NCBI GenBank assembly: GCA_034440635.1
Contig: JAOTON010002241.1
Location: 620,001 to 684,000 of the forward strand
Reading direction: 5' to 3'
Length of the DNA: 64,000 nucleotides
From: Lepas anatifera
Taxonomy: Eukaryota; Arthropoda; Thecostraca; Lepadidae
A program made the translations under genes and the position numbers. The notes under the pieces were generated by a model. That model worked only from the letters and a program-made list of their open reading frames with translations, was not told the DNA's origin and did not search any database. Shown in pieces: positions 11,751 through 23,639 of this stretch; position 1 is the stretch's first letter; each line of letters opens with the position of its first letter.

Positions 11751-12640
11751 TCTAACTCATTGCAGGCCATGCACGATAGCGAAATATAAGCAAATATGCG
11801 AAAACTGATAGGATAAGATAGGAAATGGTTTGGAGCATTCAAACGTCAAATGTGGTGCCTGGCAGCTGCCTAAAAGGTCTTAATCGATTCATATTAAAGC
11901 AACTGACCTAGTTTGCTGCCAAATTAGAATGCAGCGTGAAATTATGATGGCTATAATATTTCATGCGATCAGTGATTATTGATGTAGATGATTTCTACAC
12001 ATTACATATTTTCCCTGAGCATTGTTGCTACCGACGGCTAACAAATTGGCATAGGGATAAACAAAGGATTTAGGAAAACCAGTTTCGAGACCAACAAGGT
12101 ACACAAAATTTGCTTGAATCTTCTTGCAAATGCATTATTCAGAACGTTCATTTATTTATTTTTTATAGCAGCATTGTGATGACATCAACTGAAAGTCGTG
12201 GCTTTTCAGTCAACACTCGTGTCGGATGAACTTTTTGTAAAAGTGACCATCTGACACGAATAAACTGAATACGCATTATCCCTCACGCGGTCTCTGTGGC
12301 AGTGTTAAACACGAGCTATCTATATGACCTATTCTTGATGTGACTACCAGTGGCATGGCTAGCAGTGGCAGCCTCCACAGCACCACACAGTACCGGGCCG
12401 CCACCCCGTGAAACCTACTCACCTGCCAAAATCGGCTACTATCCATCACCGAAATCGGCGCCGCTGCCAGTAATATTGGGGTACACACACTGGGGCTTAT
12501 GCAGGGTGCTCGCTACGCTCATGTTGGCTCGTGGGTGATGGTACGTCCAGGGGTTTTGTTTTGAAGGTTAATAGATTTAAAACAAGTTCCATTTCTCTGG
12601 GCTTTGTCCTTAGCTCTTCGACGTTTACGGTGCCCCACAT
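11751..12640. other. Non-coding, nothing recognised
   Basis: No credible open frame or repeat. Longest frames are about 70 codons. Confidence 0.55.
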
Positions 12641-12796
12641 CAGGGGCGTTTCCACACCAACTGGTTGATGAGGAAGGGGGCAGGAGAAAGACGGTTAGAC
12701 TAGTGAAAAACGTAGTATGTAGTATTCACGAGTAAAACTGGGCACGGGGCCACTCTGGGGGCACAGTGGGATTAGCTCTCCCCGGATCCACCCCTG
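12641..12796. mobile_element. MITE-like element with CAGGGGCG / CCACCCCTG ends
   Basis: Left end CAGGGGCGTTTCCACACC and right end GGATCCACCCCTG are rough inverted repeats. The interior contains G-rich and C-rich blocks as in the other hAT-like fragments. No matching 8-bp flanks were found, so the boundaries are approximate. Confidence 0.4.
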
Positions 12797-13231
12797 CTTT
12801 GCAGCATAATGTATCATATGCATGCACAGAAAATACCTACAGAAAAATCAGTATGTATTTGAGACATCATAGTTATTGAAATGTCTCTCCGCATCCATCT
12901 CAAATATCCTGAGTGATATGATAGTGGAATTTTGGAGCTTAAAACAAAAATAAAACTGGTAAAGCGGACAGTGACGGCGGGACGTCCGAATTTAAGGTGG
13001 CACCATGGGTTGTTTTCTTTCCAGCCAACGCCATAGGGTTAGTGTTAAAATTTTCTGATTTAAAGTGGGTACCGTGTTTCGGTGCCCCCTCCCCAGTTCC
13101 ACCGCCAGTGAAAACAGAAATTTCATTCGAAACATTTTAGTATCGATTGCATGGTTTCCGTGTCATTAACCGACAGATCTCTGTATTTATTCCAAAGTAT
13201 TTCACAGTGAAAATTTTAACTCCAGAAGCTC
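12797..13231. other. Non-coding, nothing recognised
   Basis: AT-rich DNA with no notable open frame. A C-rich word near 13085 may be MITE debris. Confidence 0.5.
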
Positions 13232-13303
13232 GCTCTCTCTCTCTCCCTCGCTCTCTCTCTCTCTCTCTCCCTCTCTCCCTCCCCCTCTCTCCCCCTCTCT
13301 CTC
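13232..13303. repeat. (CT)n pyrimidine microsatellite
   Basis: About 72 bp of nearly pure CT and CCCT on the plus strand, making an uninterrupted polypyrimidine tract. Such tracts can adopt triplex structures and are mutation-prone. The long open frames across it are a consequence of the dinucleotide repeat. Confidence 0.95.
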
Positions 13304-14441
13304 GTGTGTGCTCTGGGAATCAGCCTGGGGCCGTCCTGGCGCAATGACCGCCTTCCCAGAACTGGCGGGCCGCGAGTTCCCTGCCAGACCAGGCCGGTTA
13401 CCTGCAGGTCTCCCGGTGACCAGGCCTGCAGCTTCCCCCATCCCCTCCCGAGGGTGGTGCCCGGCCTCACCCTGTCCTTACTTCCTCACAGGCGAACGCG
13501 AGCTGCCAGCCTGCTGAAAAAGCCGAGGTCGAGGGTCTTATCGATCTGATGCTACTCTCCTTTTGGATGTTGAGATCAAGAATTGGTGGAATAATGTAAT
13601 AAGGCAGGGAACAATACAATATTTCTCATCTAAGTGTGACCAGGTATTTTCTTCAAAAGGTGACAGTTTTGCAAGGTTTCGTTCGAAACACAATCTCACC
13701 TCAGGATACACTAACCTAGAGTGACCAGTGGAATGAAGATGGACGTCCCACTAAGTAATTCGCCACTCGCCCCTGCCCTGTGCGAACTCCTCCGATTGCC
13801 CATGATGAAACTGCTGTTTGCTGGATGACTGGAATGCTGGATCTCTATTTGAGTGTAGACAGAGCCGTGATTCATCAGAGCGAGGCCGTCATTTCTTCCC
13901 GGGCACGGCCGGGCGGCTCGCTTTGTGGTAGAGTGATGTGTACCTAGCCTGACGGAAAAGCACTGAAAAATAGGCGATTATTGTTGGCCGAGCTGAAAGT
14001 ATTGATACTACCAGCTCACGGACGCGAAACGGGTACTGGAATTTGTTCTGCTCTTCTGCGATCGCTGTCTGTTTCCGTCAGTTAGGGCAACAACGCAAGG
14101 AGCTAGAACTCACATGGAAAGTTCGCTAGATAATTGCATTTGCTCAGCCATAAAAAGTGTGTCATCGGCGTCCACTGGCTACCTATCCTCAGCGTCATCT
14201 CTGTTTTGTAACACACCTCCAACTTTCTGGTCCTAGCGGTGAGAGAAATTTTATGGGTCAGCTCTGCTCATGGGGTTTGTTCAGAGCATTCCGAACTTGA
14301 CTTTTGCAGCGTGAAAATTACACCTCTTGACGGTTTGAAGGACTATAATTGAAGTCATGTTACTTTCAATAGTAATTATTAATTCCTGATACTCATTCCT
14401 GACACTTTATTCTTCTAACGATATCAAATTATACCTAATAC
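13304..14441. other. Non-coding; GC-rich at its 5' end
   Basis: 13304-13530 is GC-rich with frames open on both strands and no known protein. The remainder is unremarkable. Confidence 0.5.
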
Positions 14442-14449
14442 ATTAATAT

Positions 14450-14596
14450 CAGTGGCGGCTACAAGGAGGCAAAGGGCCTCAAGCCCCCCCCACCGACATG
14501 TCACAGCATAGCCGGAGGCTATTCTGAGGCCATGGCGGAGGAGGTTCGATCCCCTAGACCCGCCCCCCCTGAACTGATGTCCTGGATCAGCCACTG
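14450..14596. mobile_element. hAT-like MITE with perfect 8-bp target duplication
   Basis: The 147-bp element has ends CAGTGGCGGCT and GATCAGCCACTG (terminal inverted repeat CAGTGGC). It is flanked on both sides by ATTAATAT (14442-14449 and 14597-14604). An exact 8-bp duplication is the hallmark of hAT-superfamily insertion. It has no transposase coding capacity, so it must have been mobilised in trans. The internal GGAGGCTATTCTGAGGCCAT block recurs in the copy at 27118. Confidence 0.85.
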
Positions 14597-14604
14597 ATTA
14601 ATAT

Positions 14605-16329
14605 CAATATTCATGCATATTTCTCTTAAAAGGTAATGTGACTATTTTTTTCGATTTCTTTTCGATTTGGGTGTACGCTGTTGATGCAATTTATCTAGGT
14701 GTAAGCTTTATGAACCTCGGGTTTCTCGTGGGTGCAAACATACGAGGTATTTACCTCAACAAAGCCTTTCTGATCGCACTTGCTTTATGCCAATCGCCGT
14801 TGATTGGACAGCTCCCACTGTTTTAACCAGCACGAAGTATTCAGTACACCCTGCCTAATGATTTGCAAACACTTGCCCAGAAGCGACTGTCAGCTCGAAA
14901 ATGTCCGCGTGTCATATTAAAATTCGCACTGCTTTACGGCCAGTGTAGGGGTTGACAGAACGCGGTTCAGTGGTTTGTTAGCATACCGCTATCAGCCGGC
15001 TGAGCCAACTACGCTGGCACAGACGAAGCAGCATTGGCAGCACTTGTGACCCTGGCATGGCCGGAATTTATATTCACCTCAACCTCGGTCTCTGGCTTTG
15101 TTTTCGGGAAACGCATCGACCACTTGGGGTTTCTCTAATTCCGACCCCTCCCCTCCCCTCCCGCCGTCTGCTCTTTACTTAATCGCAAGTGGGAGTCGTT
15201 TTTATGACGACTGTTCTCTAAAAAAGTGCTGAACTAACCTGGGCCTCTCGACTTGCACTTGGTAAGATATCGTTCCGTGATCGAATGACATAGGTATGGT
15301 ATTGTACGATTCAGAAAAGTAAAAATAACCGCATGGGAGTACTTAAAACATTCTGCCGACAGAGTCCCTGTGGGACTTCTTTGGTTGGCCTTACAAACAC
15401 CCTTTCACAGGCTCACGAGCCCGGTGTGGCTGACAGCTGTTAATAAGTCAGATAGAGGGTGATAATATGACTGCCATATGTGGATGGGTACTTTGATATC
15501 ACATTCCATAGTGTGAACTTTAGATAGCATATCTACGGATACATATTCATATGTGACGCATGCAAATACTTTTAACAAAGTAGTTGATATATGAATGATA
15601 TGTGTATTCTTTTCAGTCGATTTCTCATCTCCCTTATGGGGCCCTGATTATTCATATCCCTATGGGCATGCCACGCAATGGTGCTGCATGACCTCGCATG
15701 TACAAAGAGTTGTACCACACTTAACTGATAAAAAACTTATATAATAAAACATAAATCTGTCTGCCCAGTCCAGCTGCCGCCAGGCTCATTCTCAACACAT
15801 TCTCAACACATTCTCAACTCTAACTGTTATTTTCAAATGAAACCTTCGGCGAACTTTATGACATGTCTCTAACCCACAGATTTCGCGTAAGACGTTCTGG
15901 ATTGTAGCGATATCTGTTTCGAGCCTGTCCCGTACATTTTATGGAGGATCCTATGTAGCTTCCCATATGTCACAGATACGGCTACCAAGGACAGTATCTG
16001 TCGTTTTAAATATTCTGTCCAACTATATGTGTTCACAGATGACTGCTGTAATAAGGGCTGGATAAAGTTTTGACCGGTGACAAAGGCTTGAAAACTACGT
16101 GTCGACCCCTTGAAGAAGACGGCCTCCTCGCAAGCTGAGCCTCTGGCAGGTAGACATACCAACTGGCCACAAATCAATTGCAACTTGAGAAGAGGCCACA
16201 TCTGTAGAAAGTTTATTTTCCCGACGCTTGGTAAAGACACACCCAAGCCCGATAACGGTTGCATTATGTTCTACTTGTACACCGTCCTCCTTTTCCAGTC
16301 CCTTTCTTACCGGCTCTGAAACTCGTGCC
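14605..16329. other. Non-coding; contains two TTTATGAC words
   Basis: Hox-like TTTATGAC occurs at 15201 and 15855. The longest open frame (minus, 15869-16264, 131 codons) has no recognised domain and no splice context, so it is not called. Confidence 0.5.
15787..15819. repeat. 11-bp tandem triplication
   Basis: Three copies of CATTCTCAACA, the last with one change. A small, recent slippage product. Confidence 0.9.
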
Positions 16330-16830
16330 CTCCGGCAATATCAGAGACATAAATTATCACCCCCGGCTGTCTTTAGCATTCATGATATTCATTCGCCGCA
16401 TCGCTGGCGGTCCTAATGTAGCACGGTGTCCGTCAATTTGAGACGGCAACAGTCGCGAGGCAGCCCCCCATCCTGCCTGCCAGCGCCTGTAATGCCAGAC
16501 TGCCGGCTGGTATGAATAAGATATGACAGGAGTAGCAATTAACAAGCCTGGCTCACGTCTAATTGATGGCAACTGTGGCCCAACATGACTAAACTGTCGC
16601 TGTGGGCATTTTAATGGTCAGTGCTGGCGAAGAGTGTTGCGTGCATCCATGCCAATGCCCCCGGGCGATGGATAGACAGAGTTAGGCATACCTGCATGAA
16701 TTATGGCGGATAGTTCGGAGACAATTGCAGCAAGAAAGGCAACCTCGCCGGGGAATTTATTTATATAAATGGGTCTGGAACTTATTTCTCTCCTCTTGTA
16801 ATACAACATCATTCGAAACTCATTTCAGGG
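16330..16830. promoter_or_regulatory. Candidate enhancer block
   Basis: Balanced-composition DNA dense in homeodomain and TALE-type words: ATAAATTATC, GTCTAATTGATGG, AGCAATTAAC, TTTTAATGG, GAATTATGG, TGACAG and TTTATTTATATAAATGG. No open frame above 71 codons and no repeat. This texture is typical of conserved non-coding elements near developmental genes, but conservation cannot be tested here. Confidence 0.3.
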
Positions 16831-18934
16831 TCATTGATTATCTAGCCAAATTTGTCCCTGAAATTCTTGTTCCACGATCCAAGCACCCTACTGTCTAATG
16901 GTGCACCAAGCGTTGAAGAGTGTGCAGCGAAAATTTAGTCTACAAACGCTATTGCAATTCATCTGTACCGATTGACTTTGATATCACTTCCACTGGGAAA
17001 TTCGTTGTACGGCAAACACTATCGTGGTACGTTTTCAAGAGGAGAGGGTAACCTTCGCTTGGATCAAGCTACCACGACACCACACGCTAGTGGTATTTTG
17101 CCCAGCTCAGGAGACCCCGCGGCATCTCACTATTCCCGGTATCTATGGTAAGACGGAGACCATATCTCACCATGTTTACGTCACCATTTATCTTGTCTTG
17201 TTTTTGACAGGGCCTATTTTATGACCGCAGAGAACCCATACAAAATGTTACACAGGTGCGAGTGGGCTGCATTTACGAGCGACACTTGTACTGTTAACCC
17301 CCTTAGCCGGCTTTTTATATTAATGTTCCTGTGAAGTGCCGCCGACCTCTTTTGGCGATAACCCTGTATGAGAAACACAGCCTGTGTTATGAACATAAGA
17401 CTGAAGCAAAACCCTCCCGGCATGGTCTTGAAACGATTGTAAAACGTACTAATAATTATTGGGGCTTATCGACGCACCAACTGCCAGGTCATATGGCGTC
17501 GCCAATCTTTCCTGTTGAAGGGTTTTCGACCAGCTTGCTTAAAAACGTACTGAACGATGTACAACGCACATGTGTCTCCACGGAACTTATTCCATTATCG
17601 ATTCGGGTAAGCCCCATGAATAAGGTTGGGCGATCGGAGAGGCCCGTGTCCACTGGGCAATGAAGCTAAACCACCGCCATATCTGTCACCTGAACAATTA
17701 TCTGTATCCGACTAACCTCCAGGCACTAAGAACGAAGGACGAACAACTGTATATGCGTCATTTGAATAATTATTTGCTTCTGGATAACCTTCATGTATTA
17801 GGTAAAAATAGATGATGAATTCCGGGCAATGGTTCAGTTTCCCTGCAACAAAATATTAAAATTATAATGTGATGGAACAAAAAATTAAAATGTACCGGAC
17901 CTCCTCTTCTTTACTTCACCTACGTGATATCTTCTGACATAAGCGTCGGAAAAGGGGAGCCGGGGGGCCTGCCCCCCACTTTTTGGCCAAAAATTTCCTG
18001 ATCTCTGTCAAAATGGGAGAAAACCGGACATTCTTATAACCAACCGCTGCGGAAGGCAACAAGGAGCCAAATTCGAACAGTTTTTCGTCCTGACGTGGAA
18101 ATTTTTTGTCAGCATCAGGTCGAAGTTTGGCATCCCCCCTCCTTCACTTTTTTGCCGGTGACGACGTTTATGTCTTCCGAGATGGAGGAGCTAGACAAGC
18201 GCAAAAAATACCATGCCACACTATTTCCTTTGAAATGATTCTTTGAACTGTCTTCACACCAGAAAATCGTGTAGCTGTTTTGAAACACTCTTTGCTTGCA
18301 ACACCCCGTCACAGCAAAATTCCCCCTTCACATTCACTGAACAGGATATGTAGATCTGCCACAGTAGAGGTTGCCAGCACCAGTCCAGCCGTGGCGGACC
18401 AGCGCGTGCGACACGCCTCCAGGCTCGGCGACCCTCTCAGCCCACCCCCTCGTCCCCTATCAGCGCCCGGGGGCAGTCCACCCGCTCCGTCATCAGGCGT
18501 TAGGCTGGTGACGGGGCGGCGGGGGTGGCGGCGGCCCTCTGTGCCCTCCCCTTTGTACCGAGCTGTTCCTAACAGGACAAACACAGCCGGACAGATGAGG
18601 TCCCGCTCAGGGCATGACCCTTCTGGAATTTCGATGGTGTCCAGAACTGGAAAGGGAGGCATTGCACACGTTCCACGGGATCTATTAGCTGGAGGTCCTG
18701 GGGGCCAGTGTCCGCTTCAGTGGATGTTCTATGGCACTGCGAATAGGGCTGGAACTCTGTATCGCTCCACCATCCGGTGATTCTATTCTTGGATGCAATC
18801 TGATGTGGCGATTTCTCTTCAGATATTCAGGGATATTTTAAGGTATGCTCTTAAGGAACTCCTTGTATGACAGGTTTCTAAAAAGTACTTTGATTTTCCA
18901 ATAATGAAATGGAGTGGGAGCTTGACCTTCCCAC
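16831..18934. other. Non-coding; no supported gene
   Basis: The 18280-18780 interval is GC-rich with a 166-codon plus frame and a 117-codon minus frame fully overlapping it. Neither resembles a known protein. A 110-codon frame at 17331-17663 is likewise unrecognised. A C-run near 17980 may be MITE debris. Confidence 0.5.
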
Positions 18935-19125
18935 CAGGGGTGTAGATTTATCTCTTTGGGGCGCCCGGGCACCCGGAATAAAACGTGTAGTGTTGTTTGT
19001 ATTTTTAAATATTTCAAGTTGGCTTTGCTCTCTTCAACGGACCCGTGAGAAGGGTCAAGCACCTTTTATGTTATATTATTGCCTTTTATCATGGTAGTTA
19101 TTGGCAATGTTTAAAACTTGGGCAC
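18935..19125 (+). mobile_element. hAT-like MITE family 2, 3'-truncated copy
   Basis: Begins CAGGGGTGTAGATT. It shares a body with the full copy at 26781: a Cs and Gs block, an A/T block with AATATTTCAAGTTGG, then CTCTTCAACGGACCCGTGAGAAGG, and ATGGTAGTTATTG. The right terminal repeat CACGCCCCT is missing. Confidence 0.65.
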
Positions 19126-19529
19126 TCGGAAAAAGTATGCGCGGAAAGGCTGTAAGTTTTTCATGCCTACCAACAGAAGCATGCACTATCACCAATGTTT
19201 GGATTGGGCAAGATAACATCATCCTGGCTCACTAAAATATAAATATGTGTCCTTTCATGTTTGAATTTAAATTAATTAGGTAATGAATTTTTATCTTAAT
19301 GGGGCGAGCCTGTCAGCTTTGCATGAAGTAACGAGACCACGCCTTTGTGTAGCTTCCGTCCGATTGCATATATTGTGCCTATTCAGTAATTGTAAATCCC
19401 GCAGGTGAGGTTTGTGGCCGCTCGATGAATAGCCTGTGTCGCTGTTTTTATTTAGCTGTGGAACTAGGTACTACTTTATGGGGTGAATAATGTGTGCTGC
19501 AATGAAACATCTCGAAAGGTGCAGGTGCA
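19126..19529. other. Non-coding, nothing recognised
   Basis: AT-rich spacer without open frames or repeats of note. Confidence 0.5.
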
Positions 19530-19660
19530 AATCAGGAAAATATGCAAATGCTACGCAAATTTGTACCCGCCGAGCGTCATGGCTCCCGGCCGCGGAAAAT
19601 TGTTCGCTTGTTACGCTGAGGCTTATGGAATATGTCAGGCGTATTAGTATGCAGCATACC
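19530..19660. promoter_or_regulatory. Candidate regulatory block with POU octamer
   Basis: A perfect octamer ATGCAAAT (19542-19549) is followed 9 bp later by a second GCAAAT (TACGCAAATTTG). It lies next to a CpG-rich patch. Octamers are bound by POU-domain factors. Function is inferred. Confidence 0.3.
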
Positions 19661-20054
19661 ACGTTTATCTAATCCCGTGCATTATCAGTTGTGTTTTTTT
19701 AGGACAGCTGTCACCATAAGCGCATGTTGTGTTGATTTTTTGGGCTGGTAGAACTTCCTGGGTAATTCAAGCTTGGTTAAAATGCGATGTATTTTGAAAA
19801 GATACCTTATTTTGCATACCATCGGGAATACAAACATGTATCATCCACCAAAAGATTCAATTACATGGACGTGAAGGTAGTTTCGCTACGAGCTACACAG
19901 TGTACCTTGTCATATACTGGTGTTAGTGCTAAGCACGCACCATGCCATGCCGCAGAAAAGCGTAACCATCCTTCTTTGCGTGTGCGAGTTTTCGAGATAT
20001 ATTATCGCTGATATATTTGATGAAGTTATCTGGGACACAGAACATCACTGAAGA
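19661..20054. other. Non-coding, nothing recognised
   Basis: Short frames on both strands only. Confidence 0.5.
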
Positions 20055-20126
20055 TAGGTTTTTTAACCTCTTACCCCTGGAGGGGTAAGCCGTGTGACTT
20101 CTGTTGGCGCCAGACCGCGGGTCTGG
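20055..20126. repeat. Cluster of three short hairpins
   Basis: AGGTT/AACCT around 20056-20069 is followed by CTTACCCC/GGGGTAAG (20070-20077 and 20082-20089, 4-nt loop) and CCAGACC/GGTCTGG (20110-20116 and 20120-20126, 3-nt loop). All arms are perfect. This could be a transposon end or a structured RNA element; there is no further evidence. Confidence 0.5.
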
Positions 20127-20718
20127 GTGATGAGATGTTAACACAAGTCCCACTGCCTGTTCAATAGTCAGTTTAGCTCAGATCAAAGCATTCAAGCTAC
20201 CACACGGAACTTATCATGGGGGTTTCGACCTGACATTATCGAGTCATTAAAGGTCATGAGCCGTGAATCGCACATCCCAATAAACAATACATCGCCGCAA
20301 TATGAGAACAGTGCGTTCAGTGAGTAGAATTGACTTCCATACTTATTATCACATACTTATGTCTTAACTTGATATTTGATATGTCTTCTATATGGATGTT
20401 TTGTATTAATTTTCTATGAAAGTCAATCTTATGGCCCTGACTTTCCACGGGTAATCTACTGCCTGTGCTTTTGACCTCCGCAATGTTCAATTCCTGGCTG
20501 TAACTATTTTGCTAAGGATTTAGGGGTTCGGTATCTACAATAAGATGAAGCCCGTGGCCGGAACGTTTAACCGAGGTGCAACTTTATGTTTTTTATTAGT
20601 GGGGCACTAATTCTCCAGGGGCTCGGCCCACAAGATGGACCGCATGAGCGGGCTCTTTTTATTGAGAAAATTTGGCCGACAAGATGCACATCATTCGCGT
20701 AAAACAGTGCGCTTACAT
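20127..20718. other. Non-coding, nothing recognised
   Basis: No credible frame or repeat. Confidence 0.5.
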
Positions 20719-20881
20719 CAGTGGCGGATCCAGACTTCATGGGGGCGGGGGTGCTAGGGGCTCGAAGCCTCCCCTCCCCTGCCATAGCCTCGGGACAGCC
20801 TCCGGCTGTACAGTTACTATAGCTATTCTGACATTGGGAGTGGGCTTGAACCCCCGAGCCCCCTCCTTGTATCCGCCACTG
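20719..20881. mobile_element. hAT-like MITE, complete copy
   Basis: The 163-bp element has ends CAGTGGCGGATCCAG and TTGTATCCGCCACTG, a good terminal inverted repeat. The flanks GCTTACAT (20711-20718) and CCCTACAT (20882-20889) agree at 6 of 8 positions, consistent with an aged 8-bp target duplication. The interior is non-coding. Confidence 0.8.
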
Positions 20882-21189
20882 CCCTACATCTATTTGTATA
20901 CGTCTAATGCTGGGAAGTTCCACCGATGGCCCTTTTCATATACTTATGCTTATCATGCTGAGGGCTTTATGATGATACCAGGAATATTTTTCGTAGCTTT
21001 GTCAAGACAAATACATGATAGAACGAGCAATGAGCATTGTACTCCTGTGCAACATTATTTTATCTCTGATGGCCCCAGTATTAGCCCTACCTATACATCT
21101 ACCTTCGTTGTTCGCCATATGGTTTCACGAAGAAACTCAGGATAGGGTCGAACACTTCATTCTTCCTGTTCAGGGTGCAGCAACAGGTG
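20882..21189. other. Non-coding spacer between MITE and minisatellite
   Basis: A 157-codon plus frame (20672-21145) crosses the MITE and continues here. Because it reads through a transposable element and has no domain, it is rejected. Confidence 0.5.
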
Positions 21190-21522
21190 GCCCCCAGTTA
21201 TGGCAAGGAGCCCGGTAGGAACATAGGGGGCCTGCAATTGTATCAGGGGCCAAGGTTATGACACAGGGCGCCCTGTTGTGACCATATAAATCTACAGTTA
21301 TCACAGGGGGCCCGGTGGAGCCATAGGGAGCCCGGGAAAGTGATAAGAACCCTGTCGCTATATACGGAGCCTGGTGGTAGCCTCAGTGAGCCCGCGGTTA
21401 TGGTAGGGGGCCTGACTGCGGTCGCAGGGGCCTGCAATTATGGAAGAAGCCTTCAATGTAGTGGCAGGGGCCCGCGATTGCCATATGGGAGCCCTGGCTG
21501 TGGCTACAGGGGCCCCGCTTGA
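21190..21522. repeat. Degenerate minisatellite of about 20-21 bp
   Basis: Roughly 16 diverged units of the pattern CCYGCRRTTATGGCAGGGG recur. The G-rich half and the GCC/CCC boundary repeat visibly, with one interruption near 21280-21300. Open frames on both strands follow from the period being close to seven codons. Confidence 0.75.
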
Positions 21523-22150
21523 AAAGGCCATCCGCGACCGCTGAGGGCGTCTGGCTCTGGATTGGTGGGGGTCAACGGTTCAGTGGCGGGGCTTTCCGAG
21601 CAAGGGTGGGACTTGAGCGCTATCAAACATATGGAAAGTTGCGCACATGCCTTTGAACTTTTCAGACCCTTTTATGGTCTTGAAGCGTCCCATTGTATAT
21701 TTGATGCGCAATCATTCGGGTGCATCGAAGTGGACATCGTGTTCTTGTTACTGGTGCTCCCCGTAAACTTGAACCATTTGCATTATATATTCTTGTGCCA
21801 TGTTTTGCAAATCGATTGCTTCCTTTCCAGGACTTGGACAGGTTGAACGTGTATTTCTTATGCTGTTGACCTGTTTTTTATGTTGCATGGTGGCATTAGT
21901 GTTTTGTGGTACGTTTGTTTTAGGTTGGGAACTTGAAGTGGTGTATGTATGTATGCATGTATGTATTGACAAAAGCAGACCATTCCACACATGTTGGGCT
22001 ATTCAAAGGTCCTTGTCATCACAAACATCGCAAATCAGTGCTTCTACACCTCGACAATACACATTACAATAAAAGCAATGGCATAAATGCAGGTAAAAAT
22101 CTAAAAACTAAAATGTCTAAAAGTAAACACGGTCCGTGCACTTAGAAAGA
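21523..22150. other. Non-coding, possibly LINE 3' UTR in part
   Basis: Lies just downstream (minus sense) of the LINE coding relic and includes a (GTAT)n tract at 21943-21966. Part may be the element's 3' untranslated region, but no end or target duplication was identified. Confidence 0.35.
21943..21966. repeat. (GTAT)n microsatellite
   Basis: Six tetramers of GTAT with one GCAT interruption. Confidence 0.85.
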
Positions 22151-22532
22151 CTACTCCCCTTGCAACATTTTCCTTATAGCTTTTTTAAAAATTCCGTAGC
22201 TCATTTCGTGAGGAGATCCGAGGGTTGTGCATGATGTGTTGAAGAGCTGAGATCCACGGTAAATTAAATTTATTTTGCCATGGTTGTTTCGTGGTCTTGA
22301 CAATGCCAAATGTCCTGACTGTCTTGTTTCCCGTTCCAATTGGTCCCTATTAAAGCGCAATCAAGAGGCAAGTGACATGGGCTCACCGGAAGTGATCAGC
22401 CTATGCATCAGACATAAATCAAAATAGTCAAAGTACTCCCGGGCGTCAAGCCACTTCAAATCCTTAATAACATCCGAAATATGCTCAAATTTTCTTCTGC
22501 CGGATATAACTCGTGCAGCAAAATTGAAAATT
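22151..22532 (-). pseudogene. 5'-truncated LINE reverse-transcriptase C-terminal relic
   Basis: Minus-strand translation runs from NFAARVISGRRKF through LKWLDAREYFDYFDLCLMH, RNNHGK and SQLFN to KKAIRKMLQ and a stop. This is the conserved tail found downstream of the reverse-transcriptase domain in jockey/CR1-type non-LTR retrotransposons. One in-frame TGA (22361-22363) interrupts it. The polymerase catalytic region and endonuclease are absent, so the copy is 5' truncated and dead. The match ends near 22532; sequence beyond shows no further similarity. Confidence 0.8.
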
Positions 22533-23639
22533 GTGAAGCGAAGCCCGCAGAAGCCACGTTGGAATTGGACATGGCAAACATTTTGTGATGTGGGCTCTGC
22601 TACCTTATTTTGACGACCTCTTGCAACAGGCTGGCAGACAGGTTTCATCCACAAGAAACTATTTTTTTAATCAGAAATGGCAGTAAGCAATTGTTCATTC
22701 GGCTTCATCGGTAGACTGCATTTCAGCTTTCAGCCATGTTTGCCCATCTCATGAAGGGCCAGCAGCAGCTGGAGGAAGCTCGCGAGTCCGCCAGATTTCC
22801 TCTCCATGGCTGATGCAGGATAGGTGAATGGCGTTTCCTTCTGCTCGAAAATTCATCAATCCAGCGTCGATGGATGTTCCACTGTCCAAAGAGTGATGGA
22901 AGAATAGAACTGGAACCTTACTTACTTAAAGACTTTTTTATAAGGCGTTGTGTGCATGGCACCTTTGCCCGCATCTAAAGAAAAAAGAGAGCTGGAACCT
23001 TCTGCACAAGAACGTTTAAGTTTGTTGACACTTTTGCCGAACGGGTGAACTCCACCTTCAAATCATGTGGAATCACCAACAGCATCATGTTGACATCTGT
23101 AGTGGCGAGTCTAGACTGGCTGCGGTGGAGAGGAGGGAGGGGGAGGGCAACAGGGCCAAAACCGTGAAGAACACCGTGATTAGTTGAAGAAACCCCTGAA
23201 AAATCGGGGGTTTGGGGATATTTATTCCCGACCTCTCCCCTCCATCCACCCGTGGGCGCACGGTCCTTTTTGGGCCTTACCAGCTACGCTTCAATCTGTC
23301 GTTACCTTCGCAAGTGACCGAGGAGGAGAAACCGATGATGGTGGAAAATACGTTCTTTTCTCATCCTTCAGTTGGTGTTCTGGGCCAGGCAATCCACCAA
23401 AAGCACCAGTTGGGCCTTATGATCCATCAACCTTTAGGTCATGTTGGCAGCGCCTATTGTTTCTCGTCAGCAATATATCAGGAGTAAAAAGGAAACTTCG
23501 ATGCAGCAAGAAATGTGATCAGACAGAGGTTCTTTTATATAAAAAGTAGAAAAAATACCAAATTGGCATAAGCGCTCGCAAAACATCATACCAGCATCCC
23601 GACAACAACTACAGACCTGACGTTTTGACCGCATACCAC
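22533..23639. other. Non-coding, nothing recognised
   Basis: Short open frames only, including a 121-codon frame at 23184-23549 without recognisable domains. Confidence 0.5.

Noticed and set aside
18280..18780. 166-codon plus-strand open frame
   Set aside because: GC-rich DNA with the minus strand open over the same interval; no domain or splice context.
20672..21145. 157-codon open frame
   Set aside because: Reads straight through a hAT-like MITE.
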